A DNA stretch of 54,060 nucleotides from CAZONU01 sp965370045 (GTDB lineage Bacteria; Planctomycetota; SZUA-567; JAKLDR01), in assembly GCA_965370045.1 (NCBI GenBank), contig CBDUSI010000013.1, forward strand, positions 1 through 54,060, read 5' to 3'. The position numbers were made by a program, and so were the translations under genes. The notes under the pieces are model-generated. The model was not told where the DNA came from, ran no database searches, and was given only the letters and a program-made list of their open reading frames with translations. Below, one piece after another: positions 27,901 through 33,666 of the stretch (its first letter is position 1; each line of letters starts with the position of its first letter).

Positions 27901-29346
27901 GCCCGCGCCGCCGGCGAAGGGCACGGCCCACAGGCCGTCGTGGACGTGCAGCCCGGCGGGGTCGGCGCCGAAGTAGTCGGGCCTCACGCCGATGCCGAAC
28001 TCGCCGATTATGCGCGGCTTCTTGAAGCGAGCCAGCTCTTTGATGCGCCGGGGCAGGACGTCGATCACGTCGGGCAGGTAGGAGTGCGCCTGGGCGAAGT
28101 CGAAGCTCTTCATCGCATACGCGTTGTTCGGGGTCCACTGCGGCGTGAAGCGATAGGAAGTAGTGATCATGTGCCCGTGGACGTCTGTCTCCCGCAAATA
28201 ATCGCCCATCTGGCGGTGCCAGTCGGCCACCGCCTTCTCCTCGTAGCCCTTGGAGGTCTCCACTTCGTTCCAGAGCTCCCAGGCCCAGACGTGGTCGCTC
28301 CAGCCGTAGCGGGCCACGGCGTAGCGCAGGCGCTTCTTGAACGCCGCGTGCGCACGCGCGTCGGTGAAGAACTCCTTGGGGTCCGCGAGCCAGCCGCCGT
28401 TTTTCGCGTGGTAGGGGTTCTGTTCCCAGGCCCAGTTGTGGTCGCCGAAGGACAGAAAGCAGAGCATGAGATAGACACCGTTCTTCTCGGCGAGTTCCAG
28501 GATTCGGTCAACCCGCGCCGCCGCGCCCTGGTTGTAGCGACCTGGACCCTCGTAGGACCGGTTCTCGGGCTTGCTGGTCCACTCCAGCGTCGTGCCCGCC
28601 ATATAATGGATAAGCCACAGCCGCCCGCAGTTGCCCCCGGCTGCGCCGAGCTTCTTCAGCCACTCGCCGTAAATCCGCGAGCCGGACTCCTCCGGCCAGC
28701 CCAGGTTCTCGCCCACCGGGAAGAAGAACTCGCCGTTTCTGAACCGGAACCAGCGCCCGCCGGGATCGGCCTCCACCGGACCGCGCGGCTTGCGCGCGGC
28801 CTTCCCGGCGGTGAACTTCCCCGTCCAGGCGACGCGCCGCGCGTCCTTCTTGGTGACCAGTATCTCTACCCTGTGGACCCCGGGCTCGCGGGGGTTGTAG
28901 CGCAGGCACCAGCCGGCCGGGCCGGTGGGCCTGAAACGTTCCCACTCGACGGAGCGTGACCGGTCCTCGGAGGGTCTTCTTTCGTAATAGAGCTTGCCCT
29001 CCTGGCGCCAGAAGCAGGGGGTTGTGATCTCGCGTCCGCCCGGCAGGGTGACCCGCGCGTCCACGGCGATCTCGTCGGGGTCGTAGGGGTTGGCGATCGC
29101 CCCGATGCCCAGCTTCTTTGGCGGAAAGAAGGCCTCGAACTTGGATGCGCACCTGGCGCGCTCCGGGAAAACCACCGTGCTCCTGGCCGGCGGCACGGGC
29201 TTCGGCGGCGGCGCGGCCTTCTTCATCGGAGGAGGCGGGACCTCGCGCAGGGCCAGCCAGCAGACGACCGGCAGCACGGCCAGGGTGGCCAGGACCGCCG
29301 CGGCGATCAGCGCGCCGCGGCGCGGGCGGGATTGGCTATCGGGCAT
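24904..29346 (-). CDS. Giant secreted GH-A-type glycosidase / serine esterase / NPCBM protein
   Basis: This 1480-residue protein has an N-terminal membrane anchor (GALIAAAVLATLAVLPVVCWLAL). Residues about 45-170 resemble DUF5060, which often precedes glycosidases. A TIM-barrel cellulase/mannanase-like domain follows: WAWELWNEVE with acid/base E361 and PRIIGEFGIG with likely nucleophile E449. A second enzyme module is an alpha/beta hydrolase of the carbohydrate-esterase or PHB-depolymerase type: PLVLHLHHHGWGD, VIGWSMGGTG with nucleophile S858, and a GSGGHGWG His. The last 130 residues look like an NPCBM sugar-binding domain (GLGQWIESAAVYDLGGKYR). It probably cuts and deacylates a complex polysaccharide outside the cytoplasm. 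It is the last gene of a possible seven-gene operon. Confidence 0.82.
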   Translation of the reverse strand: MPDSQSRPRRGALIAAAVLATLAVLPVVCWLALREVPPPPMKKAAPPPKPVPPARSTVVFPERARCASKFEAFFPPKKLGIGAIANPYDPDEIAVDARVTLPGGREITTPCFWRQEGKLYYERRPSEDRSRSVEWERFRPTGPAGWCLRYNPREPGVHRVEILVTKKDARRVAWTGKFTAGKAARKPRGPVEADPGGRWFRFRNGEFFFPVGENLGWPEESGSRIYGEWLKKLGAAGGNCGRLWLIHYMAGTTLEWTSKPENRSYEGPGRYNQGAAARVDRILELAEKNGVYLMLCFLSFGDHNWAWEQNPYHAKNGGWLADPKEFFTDARAHAAFKKRLRYAVARYGWSDHVWAWELWNEVETSKGYEEKAVADWHRQMGDYLRETDVHGHMITTSYRFTPQWTPNNAYAMKSFDFAQAHSYLPDVIDVLPRRIKELARFKKPRIIGEFGIGVRPDYFGADPAGLHVHDGLWAVPFAGGAGTGLTWWWERYVHPRDLYFHFTGISRFMKGEDLRGYQPVECTVSVNRGVPSPAVRALAGKGRALLWAAAGRSIVTATDSRGAAVTRRYARSATVTSARVSLKLPAPKKGQRLRVVFYDTIEGVPISAAWAKVNKGWVEIEFPEIRDDLAAKVFPVPAGGAAAPVAPPASMPLRARFEKLLEAPQKRAYLPLVEPYASIKDLDAGTAEGRFAARLDRLIRAAKPGKKRRALATLRVRLDYLTSTTWAAYKLKDLGAALAALLAGRDPFASERGNSLRGYYAANDDSCQPYSLTLPPKYNPKRKYPLVLHLHHHGWGDWYRPFQGHAAPELDGAIVVAPHGRGSCDYLWIAEDDSLAVIDATVADYPVDDARVYVIGWSMGGTGSFHLPGRYPDRFAASCPKAGNADFTAWEKAWGPDRVRLKTPLDAARMFLRWKTAPVTYAENFLHVPIAMDHGSGDSINPVGHSKSMAGRLKQLGYKNVRYRFGSGGHGWGASLGEQFNWMLKFRRPANPARVRFKTGSYRHGSAYWVEISRIADRMKMAEIDVRVASPTRIEVTKCENIERFELKLAGLKVGGAGPLTLTIGGQTITLSLRGSRTVALARAALKGAKWGLVGPPLPRVDAPKFPPAKRKGLEGPIHDAFRAPFLVVIGTTAKDEFERRVVREEAERWRRQWKRRFQTWPPVKDDHAVTAKDIAAKNLLLFGGPEANSITARVMVGLPVRIGGGKVVVGKREYKGKDLGLKLCYPNPLSPDRLVLIQAANTWRGMWQMTHRFGNWFDWMPLDNRDWFDFCVFDDKSAGFETMLDVGFFDEDWGLARANRWRGLKPWRAKVKPRVYPRFKKPPDADVVRLGDLWPRQIDTAKGSLAINRSFGGRPLSIGHRGQKHGLGQWIESAAVYDLGGKYRGFRTKFGIDAEGQKTISDARRSAERTTFQVWGDGRLLAEKRGVQFGDRPGSFGVDVSGVRGLVLRVLRQSPQGWLYGSITWGEPTLYKKPPATRR

Positions 29347-29378
29347 ATCTTAATGGTACCGCCGAGGGAAGCCGTCAG

Positions 29379-30329
29379 TCACCGCCCGGCCCCGGTCGCG
29401 AAAAGCCGTTCGGCGGCGCGCTGCGAGCATCGCTGGTACTTGGCATAGGCCGCCGCGGCCTTCTTGTGCGTTGACCGGGGCGACTCGCCCGCCGCCCAGC
29501 TGCGGATTATCGCGTCCAGGGTATAGGCCTCCGGGGCCATGAAGCCGGTGGTGGTGATCAGCGGCTTGCAGCCGGCGGCCGCCAGCGGCCCGGAGAAGTA
29601 GCCGCGGCTCTTGCAGGCCAGGACGGCGGCGCACTCCGGACCGGCTTTTCCACTTCGTTTGGGAAAGGAGCCCAGCTTGAGGTCCATCAGGCCGTTGTGG
29701 CCGGCGAAGGCGATCATGTCCGCCGCGCCCCCGGCGGCCAGCTTCTTCTTACCCACAACTATCTCCACCGCGCCCCGTCCCGCCGCGGCCGAGAAGAAGT
29801 CCTCCAGCGCCGCGCGCATTCGCGCGCCGTCGTAGGCCTCGGCAACCAGATAGACGGTCTTCCCTCCGAAGCTGCCCCGGAAGACGACGCGCTCCAGGAC
29901 AGCGGCGTTGTCTGACTTGGCTACGCCGCCCAGCTTCTTCCAGTGCTTGGAGCGCGAGAGGAAGGTCCGCACCCCGTAGAGCGCGCCCCAGTAGAGGTTG
30001 GTGTCGGGGTCCTGGCCGTTGCCCAGCGAGGACCCCACCTTGACGATGCCCTGGTTCTTGTTGTCGCAGAGCGGCACGAAGACGTGGACCACGCGGTAGG
30101 CGCGGGGCTTCCTGGCGGCCGGCGCGGGTTTGGGAGCGGGTTGGACCGCGGGGGGCCGCGCGCCGCGAACCTTCCCGGACCTGGCGGGTTGTTTAGGGTC
30201 GTGCCGGCCGTCGCGGAAGTCCTCCCCCGGCGACCACAGCACGTAGATCACCAACGCCAGAAGAGCCAGGACCGCGAGGGCCGCGAAGGTGCGCCACGGC
30301 GGGCGCTTGAGCTTCTGCCAGAAGCTCAC
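29379..30329 (-). CDS. Membrane-anchored protein with caspase-like His/Cys pair
   Basis: The protein has 316 residues from GTG 30329, which overlaps the stop of the upstream hydrolase. A single membrane helix at about 15-32 is followed by a Pro/Ala linker to residue 75. The soluble domain has VFVPLCDNKNQGIV, DTNLYWGALYGVRTFLSRSK, LVAEAYDGARM, DMIAFAGHNGLMD (H211) and AAVLACKSRGYFSG (C239). A His-Gly-like site ending one strand and a Cys ending the next, 28 residues later, is the arrangement of clan CD cysteine peptidases (caspases, legumains, gingipains), where the second motif is often ACxSG. I infer a clan CD-like fold. The family may be inactive or may not be a peptidase at all. Confidence 0.6.
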   Translation of the reverse strand: MSFWQKLKRPPWRTFAALAVLALLALVIYVLWSPGEDFRDGRHDPKQPARSGKVRGARPPAVQPAPKPAPAARKPRAYRVVHVFVPLCDNKNQGIVKVGSSLGNGQDPDTNLYWGALYGVRTFLSRSKHWKKLGGVAKSDNAAVLERVVFRGSFGGKTVYLVAEAYDGARMRAALEDFFSAAAGRGAVEIVVGKKKLAAGGAADMIAFAGHNGLMDLKLGSFPKRSGKAGPECAAVLACKSRGYFSGPLAAAGCKPLITTTGFMAPEAYTLDAIIRSWAAGESPRSTHKKAAAAYAKYQRCSQRAAERLFATGAGR

Positions 30330-31216
30330 TCTTTCCCTTCCCGCTTGCCCAGGTGTTTCGAGATAAAGGCGTCCAGGCCCCCGAGGTAATCCTCGCCGCT
30401 CTCGGCCCAGCCGTTGTTGTGGCTGCCCCGGATTTTCAGGAACTCCTTGGGCTCCGGGGCGGCCTCGAAAACCTGCTTCCCCAGCGCGTAAGGCACGGTC
30501 GCGTCTTCGGGGGAGTGGATCACCAGGACCGGGCACTTGATCTCTTTCACGTACTCGGCGGTGGCGTAGTCGAAGCTGGCCAGCAGCCTGACCGGCAGCC
30601 AGGGGTAGTGCGCGGCGCCCACGTCGGGGATCGACGCGAAAGTCGCCTCCAGGATCAGCGCGCGCGGGCCGCGCTCTTTCGCCAGGTGCGCGGCCACCGC
30701 CCCGCCCAGCGAGCGCCCGAAGACGACTATCCGCTCGGGCGGGACACTCTTCTCCTCAACGAGATAATCCCAGGCGGCCTGGGCGTCGAGGTAGGTGCCT
30801 TCCTCGGTGGGCGAGCCCGCGCTCCGGCCGTAGCCGCGATAGTCGAAGATGAGCACGTCCAGGCCCAGCCCGTGAAAGGCCCCGATGCTCCCTATGCGGT
30901 CGGAGATGTTCCCGGCGTTCCCGTGGCAGAAGACCAGCGCGCCGCGCGAGGCGCCCTCCGCCGGCACCCACCAGCCGTGGAGCCTGACCCCGTCGGCGGC
31001 GACCAGCTCGACGTCTTCGAAGGCCAGGCGCGCCGCGCCGGGGTCTGTTGCCAGCTGCCGGTCCGGAACGTAGAGCATCCCCGACTGGCGAAAGTACAGG
31101 AAGACCACCAGCACGAAGTACGCTCCGCTGAAGATCGACAGGCACAGGACCGCGGCGTGCCAGAGGCGCTTCCAGACGCTGGGCGGCGGCGTGATCCAGG
31201 GCGCGGGACCGGTCAT
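30326..31216 (-). CDS. Alpha/beta hydrolase, ABHD13/BEM46-like, membrane-anchored
   Basis: The protein has 296 residues from ATG 31216. A membrane helix lies at about 20-42 (LCLSIFSGAYFVLVVFLYF). The hydrolase pattern is LVFCHGNAGNISDRIG (oxyanion region), DYRGYGRSAGSPTEEG, VVFGRSLGGAVAAHLA (nucleophile Ser in GRSLGG), HSPEDATVPYALG (acid) and GSHNNGW (His). ABHD13/BEM46 proteins are serine hydrolases of unknown physiological substrate. It is closely similar to the next gene upstream, so the pair is a tandem duplication. Confidence 0.88.
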   Translation of the reverse strand: MTGPAPWITPPPSVWKRLWHAAVLCLSIFSGAYFVLVVFLYFRQSGMLYVPDRQLATDPGAARLAFEDVELVAADGVRLHGWWVPAEGASRGALVFCHGNAGNISDRIGSIGAFHGLGLDVLIFDYRGYGRSAGSPTEEGTYLDAQAAWDYLVEEKSVPPERIVVFGRSLGGAVAAHLAKERGPRALILEATFASIPDVGAAHYPWLPVRLLASFDYATAEYVKEIKCPVLVIHSPEDATVPYALGKQVFEAAPEPKEFLKIRGSHNNGWAESGEDYLGGLDAFISKHLGKREGKE

Positions 31217-31270
31217 GGTGGAGCAGTATACCCGCCCGCCGCGCGCGGGCAACGGGAAAGGGGAGGGCGC

Positions 31271-32101
31271 CTACTTCTTCACCTTTCGCGCGGGCAGGTA
31301 CTTGGAGATAAAAGCTTCCACTTTGCGGGCGCACCGGCCGCCGCTCTTGAACCAGTCCACGCTGTGGTTGCCGGTGATTTTCAGGAACTCCTTGGGCTCC
31401 GGCGCGACCGCGAACACCTTCCGGCCCTGGGCGTAGGGCACGGTCCGGTCGTCGGGAGAGTGCATCACCAGCACCGGGCACTCGGCTTTCTTGACGTATT
31501 TCACGGTAGCGTGGCTGACCCGCAGGCAAAGCCACACGACCACCCGCGGGAAGCTCTCGTCGGCCATGTCGGTTACCGACGTAAAAGTCGACTCCAGGAC
31601 CAAAGCCGCGGGCCTGCGGCTCATGGCCAGGTGCGCGGCCACCGATCCGCCCAGCGAGCGGCCCCAGATGACTATCCGTTCGGGCGGTATCTTGCGCGTC
31701 TTTGTCAGGTAGTCCCAAGCGGCCGCGGCGTCGAGGTAAAGACCCCGCTCGGTTATCCGCCCCTCGCTCCGGCCGTAGCCGCGGTAGTCGAAGAGCAGCG
31801 TGTCCAGCCGCAATTCGCGCATTACATGTAGGATTTTCAAGCGATGCGAAATGTTCCCGCCGTTCCCGTGGCAGAAGAGGACCGCGCCGCGCGACTTTCC
31901 CGGCGCCGGCACCCACCAGGCGTCGAGCTTCACGCCGTCGGCGGCCCGCAGCGTGACCGGCTCCCAGGCCATGCCTGCGTCGGCGGGACTGGCGACGTGC
32001 TCTTTCGTGGGGTGGTAGACGAAAGTGCGCGCGATGCAGGCGTTGGCGGTCAGGCCGATGAGCAGCACGGCCGAGGCGCGCAATAACACGCTCGACCTCA
32101 C
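31271..32101 (-). CDS. Alpha/beta hydrolase, ABHD13/BEM46-like, paralogue
   Basis: The protein has 276 residues from GTG 32101, whose first bases overlap the stop of the 45-residue Cys-rich ORF (GTGA). The N-terminus has a hydrophobic signal (VLLRASAVLLIGLTANAC), possibly a lipoprotein signal with an imperfect lipobox. The catalytic motifs match the neighbour: LFCHGNGGNISHR, DYRGYGRSEGRITERG, IVIWGRSLGGSVAAHLA, HSPDDRTVPYAQG and GNHSVDW. Both copies share PEPKEFLKI near the end. The two enzymes differ at the membrane segment, so they may sit on different sides or be held differently. Confidence 0.87.
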   Translation of the reverse strand: MRSSVLLRASAVLLIGLTANACIARTFVYHPTKEHVASPADAGMAWEPVTLRAADGVKLDAWWVPAPGKSRGAVLFCHGNGGNISHRLKILHVMRELRLDTLLFDYRGYGRSEGRITERGLYLDAAAAWDYLTKTRKIPPERIVIWGRSLGGSVAAHLAMSRRPAALVLESTFTSVTDMADESFPRVVVWLCLRVSHATVKYVKKAECPVLVMHSPDDRTVPYAQGRKVFAVAPEPKEFLKITGNHSVDWFKSGGRCARKVEAFISKYLPARKVKK

Positions 32102-32235
32102 CGCCCGGCTCGCTTCAGGTACTTCCCCGTCCAGGGGCAGTTGGCGACGCACATGCCGCATATTTGTCTGTCGATGTCGCGGCCCTCGCATATCTTACGG
32201 AGAACCGAGAAATGTGAATCGTGCCTATTCACCAT
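32098..32235 (-). CDS. 45-residue Cys-rich Fe-S-like peptide (or ferredoxin-domain remnant)
   Basis: The frame ATG 32235 to TGA 32098 contains ICEGRDIDRQICGMCVANC followed by PWTGKYLKRAGR. The pattern C-x9-C-x2-C-x3-C-P is that of a 4Fe-4S binding site, as at the C-terminus of QueG-like or reductive-dehalogenase-like enzymes. Its stop overlaps the GTG of the next hydrolase by four bases, which argues for translation. Against this, there is no good ribosome site, and a repeat fragment lies just upstream, so it may be the tail of a gene whose front has been lost. Confidence 0.5.
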   Translation of the reverse strand: MVNRHDSHFSVLRKICEGRDIDRQICGMCVANCPWTGKYLKRAGR

Positions 32236-32250
32236 TCACCCGCCGGTCTT

Positions 32251-32280
32251 TCCCTCTGTGTCTCGGTGCCTCTGTGGTTC
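32251..32280. repeat. Fragment of the CCTCTGTG repeat family
   Basis: TCCCTCTGTGTCTCGGTGCC and TCTGTGGTTC match the right end of the element at 47006-47163. Only this half is present, between the PEGA gene and the Cys-rich peptide. Confidence 0.5.
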
Positions 32281-32295
32281 ATATCCGCCTCCGGG

Positions 32296-32925
32296 CTACT
32301 TCTTCCGGCCGGCCTTGATCTCGGGCACGTCGGGCGGCTCGGGGAGATCGGGAGTCGGGGGCCTCTTCCGCGGGGGCTTCCTCTTCGGAGGTCTCTTCTT
32401 TGGAGGCTTCTTCCTCTTCGGGCGCGGCAGGATCGAGCGGTCCTTGGAGGCCGTCCCCGGCGGGGGCGCGGCGGACAACTTGGGGATGACCCTCTCGGCC
32501 TCGGCGGCGGCGCGGCGCGCGCGCTTCAACAACGCGACCTTGTCAAAGGGCGGTATCTTCTCCAGCCTGTAATGCGCTTCTCGCCGGTCGTGGATATTCC
32601 CCGGCCAGAGGACCTCGGCGAAGAAGTCCGGCCCGGCGTACTCGTAAAACTTGCGCTTGAGGCGCAGCGCGGCGGTCACCGGCCGGTAGCCGTCCTTGCG
32701 AAGCTCCACGCGGTAGGTCCCGTGGTGCCTGAAGCCGAGCTTCACCGGGGTTTCCCCGACCGCCTGGCCGTTGACCATCACCCGGGCGCCGGACGGCTCG
32801 CTGGTTATCGACAGCGTGCGCGTCACGCAGCCGGAGGCGACGGCCGTCAACGTGACAACACAAAAGAGCAGTCGGCGGCGCCATTGCGGATTGCGGATTG
32901 CGGATTGCGGAAGGTCCGGCAACAT
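32296..32925 (-). CDS. PEGA-domain lipoprotein
   Basis: The protein has 209 residues from ATG 32925 (GAGG nine bases upstream; ATG 32949 is also possible). The lipobox TAVASGC puts the lipid-bearing Cys at residue 33. Next is a PEGA domain, LSITSEPSGARVMVNGQAVGETP then VKLGFRHHGTYRVELRKDGYRP. A helical segment and a strongly basic Pro/Lys-rich tail (RKKPPKKRPPKRKPPRKRPP) end the protein. PEGA domains are surface beta-sandwich modules. The basic tail may interact with acidic surface polymers. The signal peptide's n-region is partly built from the heptad repeat at 32883-32910. Confidence 0.82.
   Translation of the reverse strand: MLPDLPQSAIRNPQWRRRLLFCVVTLTAVASGCVTRTLSITSEPSGARVMVNGQAVGETPVKLGFRHHGTYRVELRKDGYRPVTAALRLKRKFYEYAGPDFFAEVLWPGNIHDRREAHYRLEKIPPFDKVALLKRARRAAAEAERVIPKLSAAPPPGTASKDRSILPRPKRKKPPKKRPPKRKPPRKRPPTPDLPEPPDVPEIKAGRKK
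32883..32910. repeat. Four tandem copies of ATTGCGG
   Basis: Four perfect 7-base units lie inside the start of the PEGA gene. Similar TCCGCAATC-type words occur at about 45195-45220, so this belongs to a dispersed low-complexity family. Confidence 0.8.
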
Positions 32926-32971
32926 AGTGACTTTCCTCACCGCATCCATCAGCCATCAGCCATTCCGGACG

Positions 32972-33445
32972 TCAGTCCAGGCTGAGTTCCTCGATGGACA
33001 TGCGCCCGGTGTCGACCACCGCCACCGAGGTCTTGCCGTAGAGCCACCCGCCGGCCTCGCCGGGATTGAGCACCAGCGGCTTCTCGTCGCGCTTGACCTG
33101 GGCCACGTGGGTGTGGCCCACCACCACCAGGTCGACGCCCGCCTTGTGCTCATCGGTGACCTGGTCGAGGGAGTGAGCCAGCAGGATCTTGCGCTCGCCG
33201 ACCTTGATCACCCGCGGCCCGTCGACGATGTCCAGGAGGTCGGCCAGGCCCTTCCTCTCGCCGTCGTTGTTGCCGTAGACCGCGTAGACCGGGAGCTTGG
33301 CGGCCTTGAGCGCCTTGGCGGCGAAGGGCGCGATCACGTCGCCGGCGTGGATGATGATCTCGCAGCCACGCATCTTGAAGGTGGCCAGGGCCTTCTTGAT
33401 CTTGGGGATGTTATCGTGAGTGTCAGCGATGATGCCGATCTTCAT
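32972..33445 (-). CDS. YfcE/MJ0936-type metallophosphoesterase
   Basis: The 157-residue calcineurin-like phosphoesterase shows all metal motifs: IADTHDN at the N-terminus, IIHAGDVI, YGNNDGER, and VVGHTHVAQ near residue 110, with NPGEAGG late. The YfcE/MJ0936 family shows phosphodiesterase activity on artificial substrates; the natural substrate is unsettled. A promoter lies upstream at 33485-33513, so this is probably the first gene of the reverse-strand run that ends with the giant hydrolase. Confidence 0.9.
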   Translation of the reverse strand: MKIGIIADTHDNIPKIKKALATFKMRGCEIIIHAGDVIAPFAAKALKAAKLPVYAVYGNNDGERKGLADLLDIVDGPRVIKVGERKILLAHSLDQVTDEHKAGVDLVVVGHTHVAQVKRDEKPLVLNPGEAGGWLYGKTSVAVVDTGRMSIEELSLD

Positions 33446-33484
33446 GTGATGCTTTCCCCGCAGAGAAACCGGTAACCGGGCTCG

Positions 33485-33513
33485 ATTCTACGCCCGGGGC
33501 CGCTCGCGGTCAA
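33485..33513 (-). promoter_or_regulatory. Promoter of the phosphoesterase-to-giant-hydrolase run
   Basis: TTGACC (33513-33508), 17 bp, TAGAAT (33490-33485) on the minus strand, about 40 bases before the ATG. Confidence 0.6.
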
Positions 33514-33540
33514 GCGACGGGCGCGCCGGACTTTCTATTT

Positions 33541-33666
33541 CACCACCAAGACACCAAACGCACAAAGAAGAGCTCAGGCCGCGGACCGGTTCACCGGTAT
33601 CGCGGAAGGCTTCCGCCGCGTGCCGGCTCTCATGCCGTTCTTGGTGCCTTGGTGCCTTGGTGGTTA
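33541..33666. repeat. Inverted-repeat element with CACCACCAAG ends
   Basis: The left end CACCACCAAGACACCAA (33541-33557) is mirrored by the right end TTGGTGCCTTGGTGCCTTGG and TGGTTA (33641-33666). The interior of about 85 bp includes short GC hairpins. The right end supplies the TAA stop codon of the RND pump gene. It resembles short palindromic elements of environmental bacteria. No transposase is present. Confidence 0.65.

Noticed and set aside
32883..32910. Tandem repeat considered as a CRISPR array
   Set aside because: Units are 7 bases with no spacers.
33541..33666. Inverted repeat considered as a rho-independent terminator
   Set aside because: Ends are far apart and there is no T run; a repeat element fits better.
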